Below the pieces are notes generated by a model. The model was given only the letters and a program-made list of their open reading frames with translations. It was not told the origin of the DNA and did not search any database. A DNA stretch of 64,000 nucleotides, from assembly GCF_004917075.1 (NCBI RefSeq), contig NZ_SSYB01000001.1, positions 1,223,478 to 1,287,477 on the forward strand. Reading direction: 5' to 3'. This document shows positions 7,795-16,744 of the stretch, piece after piece. Each line of letters begins with the position of its first letter. Within the stretch, counting starts at the first letter, position 1. Source of the stretch: Geomonas edaphica (GTDB lineage Bacteria; Desulfobacterota; Desulfuromonadia; Geobacterales; Geobacteraceae). The position numbers and the translations under genes were made by a program.

Positions 7795-8988
7795 CTAGAA
7801 AATCAACTGCAACTGGGTCACCACGCTGGTGAAGTCCTCGCTTCTATTGCCGTTTACCGTACCCTCCTGGTCGAAATTCGTCCGACTGACCTCCATCGTC
7901 AGCTTCAAGTTCTGGCCGCGAAGGTAGTAATTGGCGCCGGCGCCGTACCAGTCGATTTTTTGGTCGTAGATGCCGTTCAGGCTGGCGAAACGCCACTTTT
8001 CATAGCGCCCGAAAAATTGCAGCGGCAGGTGCGGCAACAAGTACCCCCCCTTCACGTACCACCCGTTTTTCTGGCCGTTGAGACCGATGGCGCCGGAATC
8101 GGGATTGCCCCCTTGGTAGGCGTCGTCGAGATCGACATCCTCATAGGCAGCCGAAGCGGTAAAAGTGCCTACGCCTTCCAAGGGATATTCAACGAAGCCA
8201 TCCACGGTCCACGCCGAATAGTCCTTCTTGTCCGTCCGGGCCACCGTGTCGCCGTAGGCCACCTCAGGCTCGAACTGGTAGGCGGCGCCAATGGTCGCGA
8301 CCTTTTTCTGACCGAGATAGGTACCCTTGTACCCGTAGTCGTTCTCCGGATCGAGGAGGGTTACGTGGGCGCGGGCGGAGTAGCGGAAGTTCGAAGCCGG
8401 CGCGGTTTCACCGGAAACGGCCTTGCGCCCTTCCATGGCATCAAGGCGGTACTGGAAGAGGTCGTTGAAAAGATTCCCCCAAACGGCGACGCCGGTGTCG
8501 CGGGTGCTGGTGTAGGCGGTACGGATGAACAGCGACCGGTCCAGCGTCAGAGGCATTTCGCACGCCTCGAGGTTTTCACGGGACAGGTTGTACTTGAACT
8601 TGCCCACGTTGACCCGGAAGGCGTTGTCGAACTTGAATCGCATTACCGCATCGAGTAACTGGAACTCCGAGCCCTGGTCCGTGCTTGAGATGCCGAGGGT
8701 TGTTACGTTGGGGTCCTCGGTGTATTCCGTCTGCACGTAAAGGCTCATCATGTCGCCGTACTTCCCCATGAGGGCAAGACGGTTGCGGCGGAAGTTGAAG
8801 TTCATGGTCGTGTCATCGTTGTTTTCGCCGGAACCGGAGTCTCGGACCGTCATCTGCAACTGCCCTTTGTAATCGAGTTGGAGGGCACCCTCGTCATTGG
8901 GGCCGAAGGTCATCTTAGGTCCCGCGAAGGCAGTGCCTGAAAGCAGCATGACGCCCAGCAGCGACGCGCTGAAAAAACGTTTCTTCAT
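7795..8988 (-). CDS. extI: Outer-membrane porin of the selenite/tellurite-reduction operon (ExtI-like)
   Basis: 397 residues. Signal peptide MKKRFFSASLLGVMLLSGTAFA, then a continuous series of alternating amphipathic strands and a terminal Phe (LQLIF), the usual outer-membrane barrel ending. The N-terminal strand pattern (ALQLDYKGQLQMTVRD, FRRNRLALMGKY) resembles the phosphate-selective porin O/P fold. ExtI of Geobacter sulfurreducens is reported to be a porin-like protein needed for selenite and tellurite uptake and reduction; the assignment here is by gene order (rhodanese, porin, small exported protein) and fold. GGAGCTGACCT precedes the ATG. The gap to extH is 38 bases, consistent with one transcript. 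Confidence 0.75.
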   Translation of the reverse strand: MKKRFFSASLLGVMLLSGTAFAGPKMTFGPNDEGALQLDYKGQLQMTVRDSGSGENNDDTTMNFNFRRNRLALMGKYGDMMSLYVQTEYTEDPNVTTLGISSTDQGSEFQLLDAVMRFKFDNAFRVNVGKFKYNLSRENLEACEMPLTLDRSLFIRTAYTSTRDTGVAVWGNLFNDLFQYRLDAMEGRKAVSGETAPASNFRYSARAHVTLLDPENDYGYKGTYLGQKKVATIGAAYQFEPEVAYGDTVARTDKKDYSAWTVDGFVEYPLEGVGTFTASAAYEDVDLDDAYQGGNPDSGAIGLNGQKNGWYVKGGYLLPHLPLQFFGRYEKWRFASLNGIYDQKIDWYGAGANYYLRGQNLKLTMEVSRTNFDQEGTVNGNRSEDFTSVVTQLQLIF

Positions 8989-9026
8989 AGGTCAGCTCCT
9001 TTTATTGGTATGTCTCCCGTCAACTC

Positions 9027-10943
9027 CTAGCACCCGCCTCCCTTAGGAGTGAAAGGGGTCGGGGCGGCGCCGCTACCTGTGGCCGCACTCGAGCCGTTGT
9101 ACGCCTTGTCCTGCTCGTAGATCAGGTTGCCAGCACCCTGGTAGTTCGGGTAGGTGGTGACGGTCGGCCAGTCTACGGCGCCGCTGTAGGTGCGCAGCTT
9201 GAAGGGGATGCTGCCGTTACTGTTATCGTTGATGGTCTTTGTGGACCTGAAGATGACATGTTCGGACCTGGTGATGGTGTCCCATTTGGGGATGCCGCCG
9301 AGGGTGCCACCGGCCTTCACGTGCGCCGAGGCGTCGGCACCGGTGTACTTGTCCACAAACTTCGTGCCGTTCCACTCGAGGTACTGGTTGGGTGCGGCAA
9401 AGAACACCACCGAAGGGCTTGCTGCTGGATAGCTCGGGAATGCGGTGTAGTCGTCGGTCATCACGTAGGTATTGTCGACCGGCTCGTAGGCGGCAAGCAT
9501 CGCCCACTCCTGCCAGGAACCGTCGTACATCCTTACGTTTTGGAATTCGCAAATCTCGTGGAACACGTACCAGTAGATGGAAGCGAGCGCCCCGGAGTTG
9601 CAGTAAACGACGATAGGTTTGCTACCGTCGATGCCGGCCGCAGCAAAAATGGGGAGGAGTTCCGCCTTGGTCTTGTAGCCCCCGTCGGCGCGGGTAATCG
9701 CAGGGACGGTTATGTTCCAGGCACCGGTTTTGGTGACCTTGGCACCCTTCACTATCCCTTCGAAGGCTGCCCCTTTCGCGCCGAGCGGGATCGCGAGCGG
9801 AGTGCCGCCGTTCAGACTGGGCCCGGTAGGCGTGGTGATCCCCATGTAGGGGTTAGGCAGCGTGATCGGAGGGTTCGTGGTGCCGCTGAAGGCGACGCGC
9901 GCCGGTGTCGTCTCCTTGAACAGCACCTCGCTGAGGGTCAGTACGGCGGAATCGGCCCCACGGGTAAAGAGTTTGGTGCTGCTGGAATAGCTGTAACCGG
10001 CGAGTTCGAAGATGTCCGGCACGCCGTTGCTGTTCTGATCGGCAAAATAGTAGGCAACAGGTGGCTGACGGGTATCGAGCACCACCACCTTGTCGGCGTC
10101 GGTATCGGGAAGACTCGTGCGTCCGCTGTCTACCAGCGCGATGAGCTCACCCAGGCTTATCCTTGCATCGAGATGACGCTGCGGCAGTTCGGTGAGGCTG
10201 AAAGTCGACGCGGTCACGAGCGGCAGGGTCACCCCCTTTTGCAAGGCTCCGCCGGCCATGGCGTAGGCTTTGTTGCCTCCATTTAGTACCCTGATGTTCT
10301 CCTTGGCGAAGCCCCAGTAATAAAGGGTCCACCAAAGACGTGACGGACAAAAGCCGGGATAGTCATAACGGGAAGTCGAGATGACAATGACGTCGTTCTT
10401 GGTGATGCCGTACTTGCGCAGCATCTGCTCAATCAGCGGGCCGGTTCCTACCTCGTGGTCTGCTTCAATCGGGCCGTCGTTTCTGACGGCAACCTCATAA
10501 CCCTCGTGCGACACGCTCGGTATTGCCCCCGGTATGTGCCCGAACATACTGTCGGCCATGGCGCTGAATGACTTGTACTGGGCACTCGTCGTGCCGCCGT
10601 ACTGGTCACTGAGATTCTGCAGGATCTTCGCCTTGTCTCCGGCAAACCAGCTTTCCGTATCGGAGTAAGTGAAAACACCCGAACCGTTGGGCACGCAGTC
10701 CAGCACGACAACCCGCTGTCCCGCATCGGTTTTTCCCTTTTCCACCCAGGTCTTCACCGTTGCAGGTTCCACAAGCGAGATGCCTGAAACGGAATCCTGC
10801 TTGTAGTACTTCGCTGCGGCATCCTGCTGAGGGTTGCTGTAGCCGCTCGTGCCGCATCCCCACAGGGAAAGATACACGCCCGCGCTGAGAGCTGCGAGCA
10901 TCGCCAACCAGAGCGCTTTTCTCCGCATCAACACCTTTGCCAT
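9027..10943 (-). CDS. extH: Rhodanese-like lipoprotein of the selenite/tellurite-reduction operon (ExtH-like)
   Basis: 638 residues. The N-terminus has a hydrophobic stretch ending in SLWGCGTSG, a plausible lipobox although Trp at -2 is unusual. Two rhodanese-type modules follow. The first (about 55-225) has no Cys at the active loop (VISTSRYD). The second (about 265-510) has YCNSGALAS, whose Cys is the expected persulfide-forming residue, but carries a long insert (about 300-400). The chain ends in GGGC, a second exposed Cys. Rhodaneses move sulfane sulfur and could handle selenium or tellurium. It is the first gene of the ext set. AAAGGAG precedes the ATG. It is divergent from a LysR gene that probably controls it. 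Confidence 0.75.
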   Translation of the reverse strand: MAKVLMRRKALWLAMLAALSAGVYLSLWGCGTSGYSNPQQDAAAKYYKQDSVSGISLVEPATVKTWVEKGKTDAGQRVVVLDCVPNGSGVFTYSDTESWFAGDKAKILQNLSDQYGGTTSAQYKSFSAMADSMFGHIPGAIPSVSHEGYEVAVRNDGPIEADHEVGTGPLIEQMLRKYGITKNDVIVISTSRYDYPGFCPSRLWWTLYYWGFAKENIRVLNGGNKAYAMAGGALQKGVTLPLVTASTFSLTELPQRHLDARISLGELIALVDSGRTSLPDTDADKVVVLDTRQPPVAYYFADQNSNGVPDIFELAGYSYSSSTKLFTRGADSAVLTLSEVLFKETTPARVAFSGTTNPPITLPNPYMGITTPTGPSLNGGTPLAIPLGAKGAAFEGIVKGAKVTKTGAWNITVPAITRADGGYKTKAELLPIFAAAGIDGSKPIVVYCNSGALASIYWYVFHEICEFQNVRMYDGSWQEWAMLAAYEPVDNTYVMTDDYTAFPSYPAASPSVVFFAAPNQYLEWNGTKFVDKYTGADASAHVKAGGTLGGIPKWDTITRSEHVIFRSTKTINDNSNGSIPFKLRTYSGAVDWPTVTTYPNYQGAGNLIYEQDKAYNGSSAATGSGAAPTPFTPKGGGC

Positions 10944-11075
10944 GAAGTCATCTCCTTTCCGCCTGATTTAGCTCCCCTCTCACTCCGCTTGCTCTTAGGG
11001 CAACACAATGAGATTAAGCTATCGGACTTGTAATGTGCTTTGACTTCAAATGGAATCGAATGTTTGGCAAAGGAG

Positions 11076-11092
11076 GTTGCGTATCACGCAAC
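11076..11092. promoter_or_regulatory. Perfect palindrome with LysR T-N11-A core between extH and the LysR gene
   Basis: GTTGCGT-ATC-ACGCAAC is a perfect 7-3-7 inverted repeat containing T-N11-A, the classical LysR-type recognition layout. It is 50 bases upstream of the LysR start in the shared divergent region, so it is the best candidate operator for both directions. Confidence 0.6.
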
Positions 11093-11142
11093 GTTTCGTG
11101 TATATGTATTTTGGGATTTGTTAATACTGGCAAAGGAAGGGA

Positions 11143-12072
11143 GTGGACGTGGAATCTGTTTACCTGAAGACGTTTGTTGAGGTCGCCAACACCGGCAACC
11201 TGACCAGAGCGGCGGAAAACCTTAACGTCACCCCTTCAGCCGTCTCGCGCAGGATCAAGTTCGTAGAGGAACAGTACGGGTATGAATTGCTGGACAGGTC
11301 AGGACCGATCGTGGTCCCTACCCAGGCGGGGACCGTCGTTCTTGAAAAAGCGCGGCAGTTGATAGAAATAGAGAAAGAGTTGCTGGCGGGATTGAACAAC
11401 ATCCAGAAAAGCTCGAAGTTCACTTTTTGCTGCACCCCCGCCTTCGGGATAGCGCACCTGCCGGATGTGCTGCGGGGGTTCATGCTGGTAACCGCCGATC
11501 TGGACAACCTGGAGTTCCACATCGACACGCCGGATAATCTGGTGAGGGGCCTAAAGGACAACCTGCACAATCATGCCGTCATAGAGCACTGCGAATGTCT
11601 CGACCTGTCCGGCTTCACCACGTATGCCCTGCCTGATGACGAGATGGTTTTCATAAGCCGCCCGGAGCTATTCGGCAGCGGTGCGCCGGTCACTATTGAA
11701 GCCCTGTTCTCGCAGCCGCTCTTTACCAGGAAGGAAGGGTGCTGCTCGAGGAGGTTCCTCGACATGAACCTGAAAAACATAAACAGAAGCGCCGGCGAGT
11801 TCAGGAAGATCATCGTCTACGACGATCTGCACGTCATCATCGAGGCGGTATTGAAGGGGGATGGCGTCGCGTATCTGTCGAAGTGCCTGGTGGCAGACCC
11901 CATCAGCAAGGGGCTGCTCGCGGAGCACCACATCGATGGATTCCAGGACAAGAAGAAGAGAACCTTCGTGGTAAACGAGAGCGTCAAGCAGGAGCCGGTG
12001 ACGTACAAGTTCGCATGCGAGCTTCTGAAATATTTCGGGTTGCCGTGCGGGCACCTGAGTCCCGCGCTGTAG
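11143..12072 (+). CDS. LysR-family transcriptional regulator
   Basis: 309 residues. An N-terminal winged helix-turn-helix (about 1-65; FVEVANTGNLTRAAENLNVTPSAVSRRI) is followed by a LysR substrate-binding domain. The effector domain is unusually Cys-rich, with FCCTP, HCECLD and GCCSR clusters, which could sense thiol-reactive agents or metal(loid)s; that is inference. It is divergent from extH and shares the palindrome at 11076-11092, so control of the ext genes is likely. The GTG at 11143 is given; the GTG at 11149 is better spaced from AAAGGAAGG. It converges on the efflux operon with only 10 bases between stops. Confidence 0.88.
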   Translation: MDVESVYLKTFVEVANTGNLTRAAENLNVTPSAVSRRIKFVEEQYGYELLDRSGPIVVPTQAGTVVLEKARQLIEIEKELLAGLNNIQKSSKFTFCCTPAFGIAHLPDVLRGFMLVTADLDNLEFHIDTPDNLVRGLKDNLHNHAVIEHCECLDLSGFTTYALPDDEMVFISRPELFGSGAPVTIEALFSQPLFTRKEGCCSRRFLDMNLKNINRSAGEFRKIIVYDDLHVIIEAVLKGDGVAYLSKCLVADPISKGLLAEHHIDGFQDKKKRTFVVNESVKQEPVTYKFACELLKYFGLPCGHLSPAL

Positions 12073-12082
12073 TCCTATCAAG

Positions 12083-12787
12083 CTACCCCGCCCCGCGCGT
12101 CTCCCTGATGATGAAGCCGTCGCGCACTTCGAAGATCCGGTCGAACCCCTCCACCATGCGATGATCATGCGTCACCACAAGAATCGCGGAATGATTCTCC
12201 ACCGCCAGGGACTTGAGTAGCGCCATGACGTTCTTCCCGTTCTCGGTATCGAGTGCGGCGGTAGGTTCGTCCGCGAGAATGACCCTCGGCTTGTTCGCCA
12301 AGGCTCTTGCGATGGCAACGCGCTGGGCCTCGCCGCCTGAGAGCGCCATCGGGTAGCTGCCGAGACGATGTCCCAGGTTCAGGGATTTCAAAAGCTGCTC
12401 CGCCCTACCCTTCGCTTCGCCGCTCGGGAACTTGTTTATCTCGAGCGCTACCATGACGTTTTCCAGCGCGGTCAAGAATGGGATCAGGTTGTGCGCCTGG
12501 AAGATGAACCCGAGCTTTTCTCTGCGAATGCGCTTCAAGTCGAGCCCAGGCACCCAGCCGTCGTCGGCGACGGTCACGCCGTCGACGATGATCCTGCCGT
12601 GCGTCGGTTCGTTAATGAGGCCGATGGCGGTCAGCAGGGTGGTCTTTCCCGAACCTGAAGGCCCGAGAATCGCCACAAGCTCCCCGGGACGGACCTGGAA
12701 CGAGGCATGGGATATCGCGGTAACGGCAGTATCGCCCTTGCCGTAGATCTTCGTTACGTTGTCCACTTCGATTGCGTACATGCTCAC
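12083..12787 (-). CDS. ABC exporter ATP-binding subunit (LolD/MacB/DevA type)
   Basis: 234 residues with all ATPase motifs: Walker A GPSGSGKTT (about 42-50), Q-loop in FIFQAHN, signature LSGGEAQR, Walker B VILADEP and the H-loop in VVTHDHR. It belongs to the MacB/LolD group that drives mechanotransmission-type ABC systems rather than solute channels. Its start overlaps the end of the permease gene by 4 bases, so the two are translationally coupled. It is the last gene of a four-gene unit: TolC-like factor, membrane-fusion protein, permease, ATPase. Confidence 0.9.
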   Translation of the reverse strand: MSMYAIEVDNVTKIYGKGDTAVTAISHASFQVRPGELVAILGPSGSGKTTLLTAIGLINEPTHGRIIVDGVTVADDGWVPGLDLKRIRREKLGFIFQAHNLIPFLTALENVMVALEINKFPSGEAKGRAEQLLKSLNLGHRLGSYPMALSGGEAQRVAIARALANKPRVILADEPTAALDTENGKNVMALLKSLAVENHSAILVVTHDHRMVEGFDRIFEVRDGFIIRETRGAG

Positions 12788-13986
12788 CCACCAAGCGCTT
12801 CCGCAGGCTCGACCTTGAGCGCCTTGCGGATGCCGACGAAACTGGAAACCGTGCAGATAACCACGACGATGGCAAACAACACCTGCAGGTCGAACGCCTC
12901 AAGGACGATGCGTCGCGGGAATTTTTCGTAAGTAAGGGAGATCAGTGCGTAGCCGACCGCGTAGGCGATCACGCCCATGAGAAGCGACTGCTGCAGGATC
13001 ATCCCGATGATGACCCGGTTCTGCGATCCGATCAGTTTCAAGGTTGCGATGACCCTGATCTTGTCGAGGGTCGAGGTGTAGATGATGAGCGAGATGATGA
13101 CCGCCGAGATCACCAGCAGGATGATGCGGAAAAGCCCCAGCTGCATCCGGGCCTTTTCGATCATCCCCTTAGTGAGGATCTTGGTCTGCCCCTCATCGGA
13201 GATGGCGCGGTAGTGATTCCAGCGCTCTATCCGCTGCTGCACCTCGTACAGGCTGGCCCCTGGAGCGAGCCGGGCGACCACGGTGTTCACGGTATGGGTG
13301 GATTCGGTGAGATCGCTTACGTTCCTCTGGAGTAATTGCGCCTGGGCCTGGGTCAGGTTCTGCATCCTGTCCAGATCGGCCGCAACACGTTCCCTGTTGT
13401 TCCTTATGGCGTCGTTGTCCTTTTTGAACTGGATCTCCTGGGCATCGGCGAGGCTCACGTACGCCGCCGGGTCGCCGCTTGAGGAGACGACCTTGCCGGT
13501 GATGCCCACCACGGTGTATTCATGGAGACCGAGGCGGATCTTCTCGCCAAGCGCCATCTTCATCGCCTTGGCGACGACCATCTCGTAATGCTTCTGACGG
13601 ATGTTGCGCCCGGCAAGGATCGCGGGGGGGCCGCCGATGCCGCGCAGATCGTAGCCGATGAGGAAAAAGCGGAAAGGTTTTCCCTGCCGTTCAATCTGGA
13701 TGGTCTGAAAGGAGAGCGGCGAGGCCTCCGCCACACCTGGAACCGACTTGATGCGGTACTTGATGTCCTCGGGGATGCGGGAACTCTCGGCGAACGGTCC
13801 GTTCGTATCCTTTTGCACCACCCAGAGGTCGGCCTTGGTGGAGTGGAGCACGGCGAGGGCGTCGGCGAAGAGGCCGCGGTAAATCCCTCCCATGCTCATC
13901 ACGACCCCGAGCAGCAGGCCTAGTCCGATCGAGGTCAGTATGAAACGCCCCCGGTGAAACCGTATGTCACGGATCGCCAGGTTCAT
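12784..13986 (-). CDS. ABC exporter permease, FtsX/MacB (DevC-like) family
   Basis: 400 residues. TM1 near the N-terminus (FILTSIGLGLLLGVVMSMGG, about 14-33), a large periplasmic domain (about 40-270), then three more TM segments near 285-310, 330-355 and 365-390, which is the FtsX/MacB topology. The chain ends in KALKVEPAEALGG, a common family ending. It overlaps both neighbours by 4 bases, so membrane-fusion protein, permease and ATPase are coupled. Together with the TolC-like gene it should form a tripartite pump across both membranes; the substrate cannot be told from sequence. Confidence 0.88.
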   Translation of the reverse strand: MNLAIRDIRFHRGRFILTSIGLGLLLGVVMSMGGIYRGLFADALAVLHSTKADLWVVQKDTNGPFAESSRIPEDIKYRIKSVPGVAEASPLSFQTIQIERQGKPFRFFLIGYDLRGIGGPPAILAGRNIRQKHYEMVVAKAMKMALGEKIRLGLHEYTVVGITGKVVSSSGDPAAYVSLADAQEIQFKKDNDAIRNNRERVAADLDRMQNLTQAQAQLLQRNVSDLTESTHTVNTVVARLAPGASLYEVQQRIERWNHYRAISDEGQTKILTKGMIEKARMQLGLFRIILLVISAVIISLIIYTSTLDKIRVIATLKLIGSQNRVIIGMILQQSLLMGVIAYAVGYALISLTYEKFPRRIVLEAFDLQVLFAIVVVICTVSSFVGIRKALKVEPAEALGG

Positions 13987-15152
13987 TGCGGCGTCACCTT
14001 CCGGCCGTCAGCGAACTGCGCCATCTCCGGTTGAGGCGCCAGGGCGACCAGTTCGTTCCCGTCGAGCCCCGACACGATCTCGGAGAATCCTTTGCGGTCC
14101 TCGATGCCCACCTTGACCGGTTTGAAGACGAGCCTGCCGTTGGCTATCACCCAGACGCCCCGCTTCTGTTCCCTGGAGACCAGGGCCGCGGAGGGGAGCG
14201 ATGCCGCGCCCTTCTTGTTTCCCGTGACGATGTAGACCTCGGATTGCTCGCCGAGCCGGAAATTTCGCCGCGCTTCGCAGAATGCCACGTCGACCTCGAG
14301 CTCTTCGGTCACGCGGTCGCTTTCCCGCCCAAGGCGCGCCACCTTCCCTTCACAGGGATGCCCGGCGCTGGAGCGAAGCGTGATGAGCGCGCTGTTGCCA
14401 ACTGCGATACCCTTCAGCAGCGCTTCGTCCACGTTCGCCTTCACCCAAACGGTCCCGGGATCGGCTATGGTGAAGATGGCCATCCCCGGGGTCACCGTGG
14501 CTCCTTTCTCGAGGTCCCGGGCTATGATGAGGCCGTCTTGCGGAGCGTAGATCATGGTGTCGCCCACCTTGCTCCTGGCAAATCCGAGACCCGCCCGGTT
14601 TACCGACTGCTCCATCCGCGCCGATTCGAGTGCAGCGGTGCTGCGGGCAACCTCCTCCCTGGCAACGAGGAAGGCGTTCTCGTACTGTTCGGCCTCGAGC
14701 CTGGAAACCAGGTTCTTTTCGGCCAGCGCCTTGTAGCGCTGGGCGTTCTTTTCCGCGAGTACCAGGTTTGCCTTCGCCTTCTTGAGCGTGGCCTGCTCCA
14801 CGTCCAGGTTGGCGGCCGACCTTTTAACGCCCGCCTCGGACTGGTTTTGCTGCTGCACGAAGTCGCCGTCCTCAAGCCTTGCCAGCAGTTGTCCGCGCCG
14901 GACATGGTCACCCTGATCGACGAAAACCTCGACGATCCGGCCGGTAATCTTGCTGGAAACGGGGATGACGACCTTGGCCTCGACCGTGCCGTTGCCGTAG
15001 ACCTCTTCCGTCAGATCACGCCTTTCAAGTTTCACGGCATGCACCTTACGAGGGGCGAGCAGCGTCAGTTTCAGCAGTACCACCGCTCCGACCAGGAAGC
15101 CGACCCAGAGGAGGTACTTTTTCCTCGCGGCCAGTGTTTTCATCAGCGCCAT
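13983..15152 (-). CDS. Periplasmic adaptor (membrane-fusion protein, HlyD/DevB-like)
   Basis: 389 residues. One N-terminal TM anchor (YLLWVGFLVGAVVLLKLTLL), a split lipoyl domain (SSKITGRIVEVFVDQGDHVRRGQLLARL and IYAPQDGLIIARDLEKGATV), a coiled-coil hairpin between them (about 105-195) and C-terminal beta-barrel and membrane-proximal domains. It bridges the inner-membrane ABC permease to a TolC-type channel. GAAGGAG lies six bases before the ATG. It overlaps the permease start by 4 bases and follows the TolC-like gene by 25 bases. Confidence 0.9.
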   Translation of the reverse strand: MALMKTLAARKKYLLWVGFLVGAVVLLKLTLLAPRKVHAVKLERRDLTEEVYGNGTVEAKVVIPVSSKITGRIVEVFVDQGDHVRRGQLLARLEDGDFVQQQNQSEAGVKRSAANLDVEQATLKKAKANLVLAEKNAQRYKALAEKNLVSRLEAEQYENAFLVAREEVARSTAALESARMEQSVNRAGLGFARSKVGDTMIYAPQDGLIIARDLEKGATVTPGMAIFTIADPGTVWVKANVDEALLKGIAVGNSALITLRSSAGHPCEGKVARLGRESDRVTEELEVDVAFCEARRNFRLGEQSEVYIVTGNKKGAASLPSAALVSREQKRGVWVIANGRLVFKPVKVGIEDRKGFSEIVSGLDGNELVALAPQPEMAQFADGRKVTPQ

Positions 15153-15177
15153 ATACCACTCCTTCTCGAAATTCTTC

Positions 15178-16497
15178 TCAGTCTTTACCTACCGCCCGGT
15201 CCAGACGCGCAAGGGCGATCTGATAATCGTAAAGGGCCTGGATCTGCGCCGTCCTCGCCTCGAGTGCCTGCGATTGCGCATCGGTCACCTCGATGATGTT
15301 CCCGACGCCTTCCTGATATCTCCCTTCAGCCAATGCCTTGCTCTCATCGGCCGCGGCAACCTCTTTTCCCGTCGATACCATGCGGGCACCGGCCTCCTTG
15401 ACCCCGAGCCAAGCCGCTTCCACCTCCTTGGCGACCTGCAGCCGTTCGCCCTCCTGCTGTGCCGCGACGGCGCTTCTTAGCGCTACAGCCTCCTTGACCT
15501 GCTCCACAGTAGCGAATCCGGAAAAGAGAGGAACGGTCAGGTTTACGCCAACGCCCCACACGTTGCTGGAGGGGGGAAGGTCCCGATCCGCGTACCCGAA
15601 ACTTGCCGTCGCGGAGAGAACGGGAAGAAAACCGCTTTTCGCCGTTTTGAGAGATGCCTGGGCGGAGTTTTCCAGTGCGCCCAAGCGCTTCAACTCGGGA
15701 CGGTTGGCGAGAGCATCCCTTTGTGCCGCCGTCAGTTCCGGCGTCTCAGCCGTTGCAACCTGCGGAGCGGCGAGTTTACGTTCTCCCAAGGAAGCAATGC
15801 CAAGGGCGTTGGCGAGCTCGACCTTAGCCAGGTCGCGGTTATTCTGCGCCCGAATCAGGGAGGTCTTCGCGGCGTAGAGGTTGGCCTCGGCCCGTGCCAC
15901 ATCCACCTTGGCCTTTAGCCCCTCTTTGAAAAATTCCTGTGCCTGCCTGAAGACCGCCTCGCGCGCGAGAACCGTTTCGTTCACCGCGTCGACCTGCTTT
16001 CCCGCGGCGAGCAGCAGGTAAAAACCGTTTCTGACCCGGAACGAGACGTCCTGCCGCGTCACGGCAAGCGCATCGGATGCGGCGGAGCGATTCCACCTGC
16101 CGGCCTCTACCGCCCCGGCCGTCCTGCCGAAATCGTAGATGGTCTGGCTGGCGGAGAGCGTGGCGGTGGTGACGTCCGACTCCAGGGTGCTTTGCTTCAC
16201 CGGAAAATAGGACCTTCCAGTGCTCCAGTCCGAGGAAATCCTCACCTGGGGGTAGTAGCCGGCAAAGGCCTGGCCGGATCGTGCCTCGGCACCGGCAAGG
16301 TTCGCCTTCGCCTCGAGGATTTGCGGGTGGTTTTTCAGTGCGGTGGCTACCGCCTCATCCAGGGAGAGCGGTTCTTCGGCATGGGCATGGGGCGTGAGGA
16401 AAAGCGCCGCCATCACGACTTGAAGGGAGAGAGCTTTGAAACGTCCGCCTGGAGTGCGGCAGGCACTTGTTACCGCTACGGGAAAATCGAGGTGCAT
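15178..16497 (-). CDS. TolC-family outer-membrane efflux protein
   Basis: 439 residues. A signal peptide (about 1-40, hydrophobic LQVVMAALFLTPHAHA) is followed by two outer-membrane efflux repeats, each with long coiled helices (AVATALKNHPQILEAKANLAGAEARSGQ and the later AQRDALANRPELKRLGALENSAQ). It supplies the outer-membrane duct of the tripartite exporter downstream and is the first gene of that unit. AAGGAAGG precedes the ATG. A strong terminator (16689-16721) separates it from marR, so it must have its own promoter; an AAGCGA-N5-TCGCTT inverted repeat at 16533-16549 is a candidate control site. Confidence 0.9.
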   Translation of the reverse strand: MHLDFPVAVTSACRTPGGRFKALSLQVVMAALFLTPHAHAEEPLSLDEAVATALKNHPQILEAKANLAGAEARSGQAFAGYYPQVRISSDWSTGRSYFPVKQSTLESDVTTATLSASQTIYDFGRTAGAVEAGRWNRSAASDALAVTRQDVSFRVRNGFYLLLAAGKQVDAVNETVLAREAVFRQAQEFFKEGLKAKVDVARAEANLYAAKTSLIRAQNNRDLAKVELANALGIASLGERKLAAPQVATAETPELTAAQRDALANRPELKRLGALENSAQASLKTAKSGFLPVLSATASFGYADRDLPPSSNVWGVGVNLTVPLFSGFATVEQVKEAVALRSAVAAQQEGERLQVAKEVEAAWLGVKEAGARMVSTGKEVAAADESKALAEGRYQEGVGNIIEVTDAQSQALEARTAQIQALYDYQIALARLDRAVGKD

Positions 16498-16688
16498 CCG
16501 GGCTGCCTTCCTTTTCCTACTGGTATTTTGGTAAGCGAAGTTATCGCTTGGTTTGGAGGCGGGGAGCTACGCGGCGCGAGAAGACATACAGATATTCTGA
16601 TATCAGCAAGTAAGGGAAGATTCAACAGAAATGTAGGCGATTGCCATCACAAGAAACCTAAACGAGCGAAACACCGATTGAAAAAAAT

Positions 16689-16721
16689 GAAACGCGGCCG
16701 CACTTCAGTACGCCGCGTTTC
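16689..16721 (-). terminator. Intrinsic terminator after the MarR gene
   Basis: GAAACGCGGC and GCCGCGTTTC form a 10-bp stem; on the minus strand it is followed by ATTTTTTT. It separates marR from the efflux operon. Confidence 0.88.
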
Positions 16722-16744
16722 AAGGGAAATCCAGGACCGAGCCG

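Noticed and set aside
11063-11082. Sigma-54 promoter TTTGGCAAAGGAGGTTGCGT upstream of the LysR gene
   Set aside because: The GG and GC doublets are 11 bases apart; sigma-54 needs 10.
13986-15296. A 436-codon plus-strand frame over the membrane-fusion gene
   Set aside because: It is antisense to a well-formed HlyD-type adaptor that overlaps its operon neighbours by 4 bases.
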